Source of the DNA: Clostridia bacterium
Lineage (GTDB): Bacteria; Bacillota; Clostridia; Oscillospirales; Acutalibacteraceae
DNA: 64,000 nucleotides
NCBI GenBank assembly: GCA_017397845.1
Contig: JAFQHU010000008.1
Coordinates: 62,001-126,000 of the forward strand
Direction of reading: 5' to 3'
The notes under the pieces were generated by a model. The model saw only the letters and a list, made by a program, of their open reading frames with translations, searched no databases and was not told where the DNA came from. Position numbers and translations under genes: made by a program. Below, piece by piece: positions 1 through 7,195 of this stretch. Within the stretch, counting starts at the first letter, position 1. Every line of letters begins with the position of its first letter.

Positions 1-332
1 TTATGCTCGGCGGCAATAAATATAAAAAAGAAAAATGGGCACCCTATGTAAATATTGACAGGGTACTCGATTTAGGTGAAATGATTCCCACCTTTATGGT
101 CACCTCCACAGGCGACACTCTTGCTTTAAAGCAAGTGCTCCGTGCTGCTGAGGACTTTAAGAAAAAGGGTGTAGAAGTAGAAATGATGAATTTCGGAGAA
201 TATAAAGGCAAAGCTTTACCACATGTTTTTTCCGTTCTTTATCCTGAAATGAAGCCTTCGGCAGAAAACATAGACGCTATGCTTGATTTCTTTAAAAAGC
301 ACAGCAAGGAATGCAAAATGCAAAAAACATGA
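1..332 (+). CDS. alpha/beta hydrolase, C-terminal fragment (cut by window edge)
   Basis: The reading frame is open at the left edge, so only the last ~109 residues are visible. The segment TSTGDTLA followed ~50 residues later by LPHVFSVLYP looks like the acid (Asp) and the catalytic His of an alpha/beta hydrolase of the esterase/lipase type, with a final amphipathic helix typical of the fold (inference). The ATG at position 3 is not a convincing start because no ribosome binding site can be seen. The gene ends in a TGA directly followed by a strong terminator. Family assignment is moderate; substrate unknown. Confidence 0.5.
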   Translation, partial: MLGGNKYKKEKWAPYVNIDRVLDLGEMIPTFMVTSTGDTLALKQVLRAAEDFKKKGVEVEMMNFGEYKGKALPHVFSVLYPEMKPSAENIDAMLDFFKKHSKECKMQKT

Positions 333-354
333 GGGCTGACAACAGCCCTTTTTT
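333..354 (+). terminator. intrinsic terminator of the hydrolase gene
   Basis: GGGCTG (333-338), 4-nt loop, CAGCCC (343-348), then six T. It starts on the base after the stop codon. Confidence 0.85.
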
Positions 355-387
355 GATGATTATTTTAAATGAACAAAGGAGGAAAAA

Positions 388-948
388 ATGAAGCTTCTTT
401 TCGATTTGTTTGTTATATTTGCCCGCATCGGAGGCTTTACCTTCGGAGGCGGTTATGCTATGCTTCCCATGCTCCAGAAGGAAGTGGTGGAAAAGCGTAA
501 GTGGGCAACACAGGATGAGCTTATGGATTATTATGCCATCGGTCAATGCACACCGGGTATTATCGCCGTTAATGTGGCAACCTTCATCGGCACCAAGCTG
601 AGGGGCTTTTGGGGTGCGCTGTTTGCCACTTTGGGCGTAATAACTCCGTCAATAATTATCATTATGATAATCGCCGCATTTATCAGCGGTTTTCAGGATA
701 TAGAGATTGTTACCCATGCCTTCAACGGCATAAGAGCTGCAGTCGTGGCGCTTATTCTCTCTTCGGTAATCAAGCTTTCAAAAAAGAGCATAGTTGACAA
801 AATTACTGTGGTAATTTTTGTTTTGGTGGCCATTCTTTCCTTTTTCACGGATATTTCACCCGTTGTATTTATTATCGCGGTGGCATTTATTTCTCTTGCC
901 GTCAATATGATTAAGGAAAAGAAAATGAAAGGGGGAAAAGAAAAATGA
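388..948 (+). CDS. chrA: chromate transporter half-subunit, N-terminal type (ChrA family)
   Basis: 186 residues, hydrophobic throughout. The N-terminal GGFTFGGGYAMLP and the later CTPGIIAVNVATFIG are the hallmark motifs of one ChrA domain. In Bacillus and Clostridia, chromate/anion transporters often occur as two short half proteins that presumably pair in the membrane (family knowledge); the next gene is the other half. A clear AAAGGAGG lies before the ATG. It overlaps the second half by 4 nt (ATGA), so the two are probably translationally coupled. Physiological substrate may be another oxyanion. Confidence 0.9.
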   Translation: MKLLFDLFVIFARIGGFTFGGGYAMLPMLQKEVVEKRKWATQDELMDYYAIGQCTPGIIAVNVATFIGTKLRGFWGALFATLGVITPSIIIIMIIAAFISGFQDIEIVTHAFNGIRAAVVALILSSVIKLSKKSIVDKITVVIFVLVAILSFFTDISPVVFIIAVAFISLAVNMIKEKKMKGGKEK

Positions 949-1535
949 TTTTTTTAGAGCTTTTTTTCCGTTTCTTTTTCGTGGGACTTTTCTCTGTGGG
1001 CGGCGGACTTGCCACTTTACCCTTTCTGACAGATATGGGAGAGGTTACCGGATGGTTTAACCAAACTGATATTTCGAATATGATAGCCATTTCCGAATCT
1101 ACTCCCGGTCCTATCGGTATAAATATGGCAACCTATGTGGGATTTCAGATGGGTGAAGGCCTCGGAGGCATGCCTGGAGGTCTTTTCGGTGCACTGGTAG
1201 CGCCCTTAGGTTTGACCGCTCCGGCACTTATCTTGGTTTTAGCCATTTCAAAGGTACTGCTCAAATTCCGTTCATCAAAGTATGTGGAGTGGGTGTTTTA
1301 CGGTTTGCGTGCCGCCTCTCTCGGCCTTATCGCTTCCGCCTGTATGGGTGTGGCTAAGATAGCCTTTTTCTCCGCAGATGTTTTCGCGGAAAGCGGAAAT
1401 TTTCTGATGGCTGTGGATTATAAAAGCATTATTCTTTCGGTGCTTATTTTTATCGGTGTAACGAAATTCAAAAAAATCCACCCCATTGTGTTTATACTGA
1501 TTGCGGCGGTGGTGGGGGTAGTATTTAAGTTCTGA
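945..1535 (+). CDS. chrA: chromate transporter half-subunit, C-terminal type (ChrA family)
   Basis: 196 residues with the same pair of motifs as its neighbour in diverged form: GLFSVGGGLATLP near residue 15 and STPGPIGINMATYVG near residue 50, plus about five membrane segments. The start ATG overlaps the TGA of the first half, with a GGGGGA Shine-Dalgarno inside that gene. It forms a two-gene transport unit with the preceding gene; the complete 12-helix transporter is expected to need both. Confidence 0.9.
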   Translation: MIFLELFFRFFFVGLFSVGGGLATLPFLTDMGEVTGWFNQTDISNMIAISESTPGPIGINMATYVGFQMGEGLGGMPGGLFGALVAPLGLTAPALILVLAISKVLLKFRSSKYVEWVFYGLRAASLGLIASACMGVAKIAFFSADVFAESGNFLMAVDYKSIILSVLIFIGVTKFKKIHPIVFILIAAVVGVVFKF

Positions 1536-1561
1536 TAAAAGATTATTAATGAGAACGGAAA

Positions 1562-1882
1562 ATGAAAAGAATTATTTGCTTGTTTCTTGCTTCTGTTGTT
1601 TGTCTGTCCTTTTCTGCCTGCGGAAAAATTTCTGTGGAAGCAGACAGTGAAGTGAATACTACTGCATTTGCAATTGATGAAAACGGCAGTGCGGATTTCA
1701 CAGAGGAGCAGTTGGTAAAGTACATCGAAAAGGTCGAGCTGACAACTGAGAACCGGATGCTGTATTTTGAGGATTATTGCAGAGAAAAAGCTGTAGAAAG
1801 AGTTAATTCCTTTGGCGAGGTTACACACGGTAAAGAGCTTCACAATCAACGGATTCCTAAGGGCGATGAGTATTCAATGTAG
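1562..1882 (+). CDS. small lipoprotein, apparently shortened by an in-frame TAG
   Basis: 106 residues. A type II signal peptide ends in LSFSAC with Cys20 as the likely lipidated residue, so the protein should sit on the outer face of the membrane. The rest is acidic and not recognised. The stop is a TAG at 1880-1882; the same frame stays open for 18 more codons (reading WGTPEGDYISEIYNKYHK) to a TAA at 1937-1939 just before the terminator. That tail looks protein-like, so this may be a nonsense-mutated or shortened gene. The Shine-Dalgarno (GAGAACGG) is weak; it may be cotranscribed with the chrA pair. Confidence 0.55.
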   Translation: MKRIICLFLASVVCLSFSACGKISVEADSEVNTTAFAIDENGSADFTEEQLVKYIEKVELTTENRMLYFEDYCREKAVERVNSFGEVTHGKELHNQRIPKGDEYSM

Positions 1883-1937
1883 TGGGGTACCCCGGAGGGT
1901 GATTATATTTCTGAAATTTATAACAAATATCATAAAT

Positions 1938-1978
1938 AAAAGCTATAGTCCGTCAGCTCGGCGGATTATAGCTTTTTT
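1938..1978. terminator. bidirectional terminator between converging genes
   Basis: AGCTATAGTCCG (1941-1952) pairs with CGGATTATAGCT (1962-1973) with one G-T pair; A-tract before and T-tract after, so it can serve both the lipoprotein gene and the converging MocR gene. Confidence 0.85.
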
Positions 1979-2000
1979 GATTGGTGAAAGGTATTCCTCT

Positions 2001-3080
2001 TTACTTTTTCCGTCTCATTCTCCTTACTTTGTTTATGTGTCTTTCAAAGTCGCCCTTTTCTATAAGCTCCGCCAGAACATATTGCTCGAAAACGGGTACG
2101 GTGCAGGAATAAAAGCCTAATTTTTCTTCAAATTTCTGCATCATTTTTTCGGGAAGTATCATATATCCGACACGCATTGAGGGGGCGACGGTTTTTGAAA
2201 AGGTATTAAGATAAATCACACAGCCATCCTTATCCAATGAAAAGACTGTATCCTCGTGTTTGGTGGAGACCGTCAGCTCTGAATCGTAATTATCCTCGAT
2301 AATGACCGCCTGTCTTTCCTTTGCCCAAGCAAGATACTCCATCCGTTTGGAGGCTGTGGCGGTTACACCGCTGGGGTAGCTGTTAAAGGGCGTGATGTGC
2401 AGCACATCGGCATCGGTGATTTCAAGCTCTGAGGTTTTTATGCCGTCATTCCCCATTTTAAGCATACGGTATTCCACCTGACATGCAAAGTAAACCTTGC
2501 GGATTTTTTCGTAGGAAGGGTCTTCCAAAGCAAAAATTTTATCCCTGCCCAAAAGCATAACCGTAAGACTGTAAAGATATTCCGCCCCTGAACCGATAAT
2601 GATGCATTCGGGTTTGGTGATTATGCCCGTATTGCGCGAAAGATAGTCTGCTATGGCACTTCGTAGCTCGCAACAGCCGAAATTCGGTGATTTTACCAAA
2701 ATGTCTTCACCGTAGGCGGAAAGAACTCTTCTCATGGTTTTTGATAAAACAGAGAAGGAAAATTCGCTTGCAGTTTGATGGATGCTGTGCTTTACGGCTT
2801 TTCTGACCTGTGTTTTTTCGTTTAAGGCGAGAAAATCCTTTTCTTTGTATATTACGAAATAGCCTTTTCTTTCTCTGGCTTCGGTGTAGCCTTCGTCGCA
2901 CAGCAGTGAATAGCAATGCTCGACGGTGATTACACTCACGTCCGCTTCCTCAGCCAAAAGCCTTTTAGAGGGCAGACGGGAGCCGTATTTGTAAATTCCG
3001 TCGGTGATATCCCGACGCAGCTGACGGTAAAGTTGGATATAGGCTTTTTCTTTAGAGATAGTATCAATTTTGTATTTCAT
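2001..3080 (-). CDS. MocR/GntR-type regulator with truncated aminotransferase domain
   Basis: 359 residues. An N-terminal GntR winged helix (about residues 10-75, with the typical YGSRLPSKRLLAEE) is followed by a fold-type I aminotransferase-like domain with the PLP-lysine motif TFSKTVAPSMRVGY. MocR proteins sense PLP or amino-acid metabolites and usually run to ~450-480 residues. Here the protein stops at a helix (INKVRRMRRKK) that in the family continues into the C-terminal small domain, so roughly 100 residues are missing. It may be inactive, or act only through its DNA-binding part. Start chosen on AAAGGA upstream of ATG 3080. Confidence 0.8.
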   Translation of the reverse strand: MKYKIDTISKEKAYIQLYRQLRRDITDGIYKYGSRLPSKRLLAEEADVSVITVEHCYSLLCDEGYTEARERKGYFVIYKEKDFLALNEKTQVRKAVKHSIHQTASEFSFSVLSKTMRRVLSAYGEDILVKSPNFGCCELRSAIADYLSRNTGIITKPECIIIGSGAEYLYSLTVMLLGRDKIFALEDPSYEKIRKVYFACQVEYRMLKMGNDGIKTSELEITDADVLHITPFNSYPSGVTATASKRMEYLAWAKERQAVIIEDNYDSELTVSTKHEDTVFSLDKDGCVIYLNTFSKTVAPSMRVGYMILPEKMMQKFEEKLGFYSCTVPVFEQYVLAELIEKGDFERHINKVRRMRRKK

Positions 3081-3147
3081 ATCATCGGTCCTTTGTTTTT
3101 GGGAGTGTAGACTGCGGATTAAAATAACACCGAAGATGCCATTGCTT

Positions 3148-3204
3148 CAAGCCTCCCCTTGTTAAGGGGAAGGGGGATTTGCTCTGCAAATACGCAAGGG
3201 TTTG
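3148..3204. repeat. two-arm structured intergenic repeat, copy 1
   Basis: Outer stem CAAG (3148-3151)/TTTG (3201-3204, one G-T); arm A TCCCCTT-gtt-AAGGGGA (3154-3170); arm B ATTTGC-tct-GCAAAT (3177-3191); then AAGGGT. Same architecture as the element at 24142-24190, whose arm B has a different sequence. Confidence 0.6.
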
Positions 3205-3261
3205 CCCTGTAATTTTGGCGGAATATCTTTATCTGTTACCCAAAACCGCACCCGCGATTCA

Positions 3262-3293
3262 GCATTACGAATTTCGCATTCCGAATTAAATTA
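3262..3293 (-). repeat. stop-codon-adjacent short repeat, copy 1
   Basis: Contains CGAATTTCGCATTCCGAATT, identical to a stretch at 57706-57726. Read on the minus strand it begins with the TAA stop of the uracil-DNA glycosylase gene. Confidence 0.55.
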
Positions 3294-3852
3294 TCCCGCC
3301 TTTTTTTGCGCTCTCACGCAGAATCTGGAAATCGGAAAGGAGACCAAGACGCTTATATTCGTCATCAACTGTCTCTGACGGGTGATGGGTTGCAATAAAA
3401 TACAGTTTGCCCTTTTTTATGAATTTACCGTGTTCCTTTCTGAGACTGAAGGAGGGGTCAATCATTCTTTTCGCCGTATTCTCACCCAAACAGACTATGA
3501 TTTTCGGCTTTATAAAGCGCACCTGACTGCGCAGATGCTCCATACAGGCATCATAATGGCTGTCGTCGGGAATTTCTCCGTCGGCGGGACGGCATTTCAG
3601 AATATTGGTAAGGAAATATTTCTCCTTATCCATATCGCACAAAATGAGAATTTTGCGCAAAATTTCTCCCTCTTTTCCTGTAAAAGGTATACCTTTAAGG
3701 TCATCTTTTCCGCGGGGAAAGTCGGATACGAAAAGAATGTCAGCTTTTTCGCTTCCTTCACCGAAAACTATATTCAGCCGTTCTTCATAAAATGGGCATT
3801 TTTTGCAAAGCATGCATTGAGCTTTTAAATTTTCAAAGTCGGCAGAGTACAT
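3286..3852 (-). CDS. uracil-DNA glycosylase, family 4/5-like (Fe-S)
   Basis: 188 residues from the ATG at 3852, preferred over the upstream TTG because GAGGTGGG lies just before it. Cysteines CxxCKKC (residues 13-19), a Cys in NILKCRP and another in YDACMEHL fit the 4Fe-4S ligands of the thermostable-type uracil-DNA glycosylases, which excise uracil from deaminated DNA. The C-terminal HHPSE is the second catalytic motif. The first motif, normally GEAPG..ED, reads SDFPRGKDD here, so the active site departs from the canonical form. Monocistronic; diverges from pduL. Confidence 0.8.
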   Translation of the reverse strand: MYSADFENLKAQCMLCKKCPFYEERLNIVFGEGSEKADILFVSDFPRGKDDLKGIPFTGKEGEILRKILILCDMDKEKYFLTNILKCRPADGEIPDDSHYDACMEHLRSQVRFIKPKIIVCLGENTAKRMIDPSFSLRKEHGKFIKKGKLYFIATHHPSETVDDEYKRLGLLSDFQILRESAKKGGII

Positions 3853-3919
3853 TTTATCCCACCTCAAGTAATATTTATACTTATTTTATCACAAAAACAA
3901 AAAAAGTACAGTATGAATG

Positions 3920-3948
3920 TTGAAATTCGGAAAAATATGTTGTAGAAT
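3920..3948 (+). promoter_or_regulatory. sigma-70-type promoter of pduL
   Basis: TTGAAA (3920-3925), 17-nt spacer, TAGAAT (3943-3948). Confidence 0.7.
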
Positions 3949-3994
3949 AGAAAGGCAAAAAATATAATAAGTATAAATTACGGAGGATTTTAAA

Positions 3995-4567
3995 ATGAAC
4001 AGACCCGTTTTAATCGAAACATCAGCCAGACATGCTCATGTAAGCCGCAGAGTGCTTGACATTCTTTTCGGCGAAGGATATGAGCTTACAAAGAAAAAGG
4101 ATCTTTCTCAGCCCGGTCAGTATGCTTGTGAGGAAAGAATCCAGGTTATCGGTCCCAAGGGAAGCTTCCCCGGCGTTTCCATTCTCGGTCCTGTCCGTCC
4201 CGAAACACAGGTTGAGCTTTCAGCAGGTGATGCCAGAAGCATCGGCGTAAAGGCTCCCATCCGTGAAAGCGGCGATCTTGAAGGCAGCGGCGGATGCAAA
4301 ATCGTAGGCCCCAAGGGTGAGGTTGAGCTCAAAGACGGCGTTATCATCGCCAAAAGACATATCCACATGACTCCCGAAGATGCTGAAAAGTACGGACTGA
4401 CAGATAAACAGATCGTTTCCGTTAAAGCTGACACCGACGGCAGAAGTCTTATTTTCGGTGATGTTATCGTCAGAGTAAGTCCCTCTTACGCACTCGCCAT
4501 GCACATCGATACCGACGAAAGTAATGCAGCTTCCTGCGTACCCGGTATGATGGGCGACATCATCTGA
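3995..4567 (+). CDS. pduL: phosphate propanoyltransferase/phosphotransacylase
   Basis: 190 residues. PduL interconverts acyl-CoA and acyl-phosphate with inorganic phosphate, using a zinc site unrelated to Pta. The two duplicated half-barrels each carry a metal-binding His motif: ARHAHVSRR near residue 13 and AKRHIHMTPED near residue 123. No microcompartment shell genes or encapsulation peptide-rich neighbours are visible, so it probably serves housekeeping acetyl-CoA/acetyl-phosphate conversion. Good promoter and AGGAGG-like site upstream; a terminator follows. Confidence 0.92.
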   Translation: MNRPVLIETSARHAHVSRRVLDILFGEGYELTKKKDLSQPGQYACEERIQVIGPKGSFPGVSILGPVRPETQVELSAGDARSIGVKAPIRESGDLEGSGGCKIVGPKGEVELKDGVIIAKRHIHMTPEDAEKYGLTDKQIVSVKADTDGRSLIFGDVIVRVSPSYALAMHIDTDESNAASCVPGMMGDII

Positions 4568-4590
4568 TTTTAGGGTAATTTAATAACAGT

Positions 4591-4621
4591 AAAGGCTTTT
4601 TGGGACTCCCATGAAGCCTTT
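4591..4621 (+). terminator. probable terminator of pduL
   Basis: AAAGGCTT (4591-4598) pairs with AAGCCTTT (4614-4621); only a short T-run follows, so efficiency is uncertain. Confidence 0.55.
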
Positions 4622-4645
4622 ATTCGACTTTAAGGAGAAAACAAA

Positions 4646-5227
4646 ATGAACCACTTTTTTGCCATGCACTCACGAATGAAATATATCAACCGTTGGGCAC
4701 TGATGAGAAACACGAGCAACGAAAATATAAGTGAGCACAGTAACGATGTTGCCGCCATAGCCCACGCTTTGGCAGTAATAAAAAATGTGCGCTACGGGGG
4801 AAATCTGAACCCTGAAAGAGCAGCTTTTTTGGGCCTTTATCACGATATGCCCGAAATTATCACCGGAGATATGCCCACCCCCGTCAAATATCACAGCAAA
4901 GATTTAAGAAATGCCTTTGCAGAGGTGGAAAATATGGCGAGTGAAAGGCTTCTTTCCATGCTTCCCGATGATATGAAGGAATATTATAAAAGTGCCTTCT
5001 TCCCCGAAAAGGATGATGAATATTTGTGGAAAATACTTAAGGCGGCAGATAAGATTTCTGCATTGATTAAATGTATCGAAGAAGAAAAAGCCGGTAACAG
5101 AGAATTCCTGAAGGCCTTTGAAAGCACCAAAAATGCAATAGAAGAAATGAATATGCCCGAATGTGAGGATTTCCTCAGAGACTTTATACCGAGCTTTTAT
5201 CTCAGCTTGGATGAGCAGAATGTGTAA
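4646..5227 (+). CDS. YfbR-like 5'-deoxynucleotidase (HD domain)
   Basis: 193 residues. HD-domain phosphohydrolase: NISEHSNDVAAIAHAL supplies the first His, GLYHDMPEIITGD the HD pair, and a later KAADKISAL the final Asp. The N-terminal MHSRMKYINRWALMRN is typical of YfbR, which removes the 5' phosphate from deoxynucleoside monophosphates. TAAGGAG lies before the ATG. It sits between pduL and an unrelated membrane gene. Confidence 0.85.
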   Translation: MNHFFAMHSRMKYINRWALMRNTSNENISEHSNDVAAIAHALAVIKNVRYGGNLNPERAAFLGLYHDMPEIITGDMPTPVKYHSKDLRNAFAEVENMASERLLSMLPDDMKEYYKSAFFPEKDDEYLWKILKAADKISALIKCIEEEKAGNREFLKAFESTKNAIEEMNMPECEDFLRDFIPSFYLSLDEQNV

Positions 5228-5261
5228 TTATTACGAAAAAATGACATTTTCTCAAGTACTA

Positions 5262-5290
5262 TTTACAAAATATATTAATAAGATTATAAT
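5262..5290 (+). promoter_or_regulatory. promoter of the duplicated membrane protein gene
   Basis: TTTACA (5262-5267), 17-nt spacer, TATAAT (5285-5290). Confidence 0.7.
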
Positions 5291-5321
5291 GCTCTTTGAA
5301 TTTGATTGAAGGTGATATGAT

Positions 5322-6782
5322 ATGAAAAATATTTTTTGCCGTTCAAGAAGTTTGTACGACAGAATAAAGGAAGATGTTTCCGTAACGGAAATTGTACTTT
5401 GGTGGCTGACGAGAGCGTTGCTTATTTCATGTGTATTTATGAATAAGGAGAAGGCGGGATTTTTTCTCGCCGTTACGGTTTTTACCTTTAGTGCTGATAT
5501 TCTGAGGGCGTTTTTCTCCGGACTGAAGCTTTCCTTCCGTTTACAAAGCTTTATCTGTGCACTTTCTTTGGTGAGTGCCGTGGCGGGGATCGGCTTCGGT
5601 GTGCTCGGAAAACATCCCGATTTCGACCTGTTTATTCAATTCGTCGGAGGTTTGTTCAGCGGTGCACTCGGCTATTATATTACCATGGCTATGAGAAAAC
5701 CGCAAAGCAAAAATGAAAGTCTTTTTGTTACTTTTTTTACTCTTTGCTTTTCGGGTACGGTAACCATTCTCCGTAAGCTTGCGGAATTTTTCAGTGACTT
5801 TCTTTTCGGTACAAATCTTTGCCATGTGGAATTTGTGGAGGACAGCCATTGGTTTTATCGGCTTTTCGGTTTTGCCATGAGTCCCTATGAGCAAAGACCT
5901 TTGCTTGATACAGATGAAGATTTTATCTTTTCCATCATCGGCGGAGTGATATCTGCAGCGGTGGTTTATTTGAAATTCAGAATGAAAAGCAAAGATTTTT
6001 TTGTTCAGAAGAAAAAAACTTTTTCTTCTCTTTTTGCAAATCCGCTTAAGCGTTTCCGTGAGAAAATTGCTCTCGAAATAAAGAAGGTAACCGAGGATAC
6101 GAGCATTTTTGACCGCCTTTTCTGGTGGTGTGTCCGATTTGCGATGCTGTATGCATTTTTTGAATGGGATAACCGACCTGAGGCAACTCTCATGTTGGCT
6201 AATCTTATCGGTACCTTTGCCATTACTTTGGTGCATTTGGTTTTTCCGAGAGATTCCGTGCTGTCGAATATAAGCTATAAAGTCCAAAGTCTTATTACTG
6301 TCATAGTTTTCCTCGGCTCCTACGGCGGTAATTATTGCGAAATATATTACATAGTACCGAGATTTGACCTTTTCCTTCACTTCGTTTCGGGCGTGCTTTG
6401 TGTAATGGGCGGATACTATATCGCTTTGCTTTTGGTGGAGCATAAAACACGCAAGGACAGTTTGCTTATCTCCTTTTTCGCCTTCGCTTTTTCATGCTTT
6501 ATTATGCCCGCATGGGAAGTGAGTGAATTTATCGGCGATTTTATTTGGGGCACATCGAATCAGGGCTTTTATTGGGGTCCGACAGAGGAAAGCTTTTTCT
6601 TTAAAGTTTTCGGTCACGGAGTGGGAAACACTCAGCTTTATTATCTCTTTGACACGGTGTATGATGTTCTTTTAGCCATGGTGACGACGGTTATAACCTT
6701 TGTCGCACTTTATATATGGCTCGAATACAGAAGAAAAAAGAACGTAGTTATCATCACAAAAAAAGAAAAAATCACCTGTTGA
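5322..6782 (+). CDS. multi-pass membrane protein with two tandem YjdF-like halves
   Basis: 486 residues, about ten or more membrane segments. The chain is an internal duplication: PDFDLFIQFVGGLFSGALGYYI near residue 105 corresponds to PRFDLFLHFVSGVLCVMGGYYI near residue 350, and RKLAEFFSDFLFGTN (~150) to WEVSEFIGDFIWGTS (~400). Each half resembles the DUF2238/YjdF membrane family, usually a single ~200-residue unit (family call is tentative). No catalytic motif is evident beyond conserved Asp/His/Glu in the membrane. Own promoter; no operon partner. Confidence 0.65.
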   Translation: MKNIFCRSRSLYDRIKEDVSVTEIVLWWLTRALLISCVFMNKEKAGFFLAVTVFTFSADILRAFFSGLKLSFRLQSFICALSLVSAVAGIGFGVLGKHPDFDLFIQFVGGLFSGALGYYITMAMRKPQSKNESLFVTFFTLCFSGTVTILRKLAEFFSDFLFGTNLCHVEFVEDSHWFYRLFGFAMSPYEQRPLLDTDEDFIFSIIGGVISAAVVYLKFRMKSKDFFVQKKKTFSSLFANPLKRFREKIALEIKKVTEDTSIFDRLFWWCVRFAMLYAFFEWDNRPEATLMLANLIGTFAITLVHLVFPRDSVLSNISYKVQSLITVIVFLGSYGGNYCEIYYIVPRFDLFLHFVSGVLCVMGGYYIALLLVEHKTRKDSLLISFFAFAFSCFIMPAWEVSEFIGDFIWGTSNQGFYWGPTEESFFFKVFGHGVGNTQLYYLFDTVYDVLLAMVTTVITFVALYIWLEYRRKKNVVIITKKEKITC

Positions 6783-6807
6783 CAAAAATTTCCTTATATG
6801 CTACAAT
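6779..6807 (+). promoter_or_regulatory. promoter of the riboswitch/P-type ATPase unit
   Basis: TTGACA (6779-6784), 17-nt spacer, TACAAT (6802-6807). The -35 box overlaps the stop codon of the preceding gene. Confidence 0.85.
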
Positions 6808-6827
6808 AATGACAAGGAAAAACCTTT

Positions 6828-6954
6828 ACATAAAAGGGGAGTAGCTTCAGCTGTAAATCAACACACGTCCGTCAGGGCTGGTTTACAGGCCAAGAAATAA
6901 CCTTGGTAGCAAGACCTTTGGCAGTTCCGCGCGGTTCTGTTAAAGGTCTTTTTT
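6828..6954 (+). ncRNA. yybP-ykoY (Mn2+) riboswitch with terminator expression platform
   Basis: The leader contains AAAAGGGGAGTAGC (6832-6845) and, ~65 nt later, the ACCTTGGTAGCAAGACCTTTGG signature. These are the conserved 5' and 3' parts of the yybP-ykoY aptamer, which binds Mn2+ and often precedes cation P-type ATPases. The 3' segment AGACCTTT (6912-6919) can pair either with the aptamer-closing AAAGG or with AAAGGTCT (6942-6949) of a terminator followed by T6. This predicts that metal binding disfavours termination and switches the ATPase gene on. Confidence 0.88.
6911..6954 (+). terminator. riboswitch-controlled terminator
   Basis: AAGACCTTT (6911-6919) pairs with AAAGGTCTT (6942-6950), followed by a T-tract; its 5' arm is part of the aptamer closing stem. 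Confidence 0.85.
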
Positions 6955-6960
6955 AAATGC

Positions 6961-7195
6961 ATAACGAAAGAAAGAAACGTTATTCCGCCGCTTTTATATA
7001 TAATCCTCTCCGCCGCATTTCGTATGACATCTGACGCGTTCGGGGGAGGCTTAAAGCATTGGCATTTTCGGTGCTGTTGCAGCTTTTTGCGCAGCAAAAA
7101 TCTTATTTGATAAAAATGTATTCCCTATGATAAGGAATATATTATTTATAAAAATACAAAAATAAAAACAGGCAATCAGAAGGAAGGAAATGATT
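6961..7195 (+). other. long leader between riboswitch terminator and ATPase start
   Basis: 235 nt without a coding frame I trust. It holds a small hairpin (ATAACG...CGTTAT, ~6961-6983) and becomes AT-rich before the Shine-Dalgarno. No second regulatory element recognised. Confidence 0.4.

Noticed and set aside
1880..1882. Possible readthrough or recoding of TAG as an amino acid
   Set aside because: TAG terminates another convincing gene (10110-10349, ending FFEGLE), and no suppressor tRNA or pyrrolysine/selenocysteine signal was seen; truncation is simpler.
3382..3828. 148-codon plus-strand frame opposite the uracil-DNA glycosylase
   Set aside because: No ribosome binding site or recognisable motif; the minus frame carries the Fe-S and HHPSE motifs.
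5541..6443. 300-codon open frame on the minus strand inside the duplicated membrane protein gene
   Set aside because: Composition is that of an antisense shadow (no domain, no ribosome binding site), while the plus frame has clear internal repeats and a promoter.
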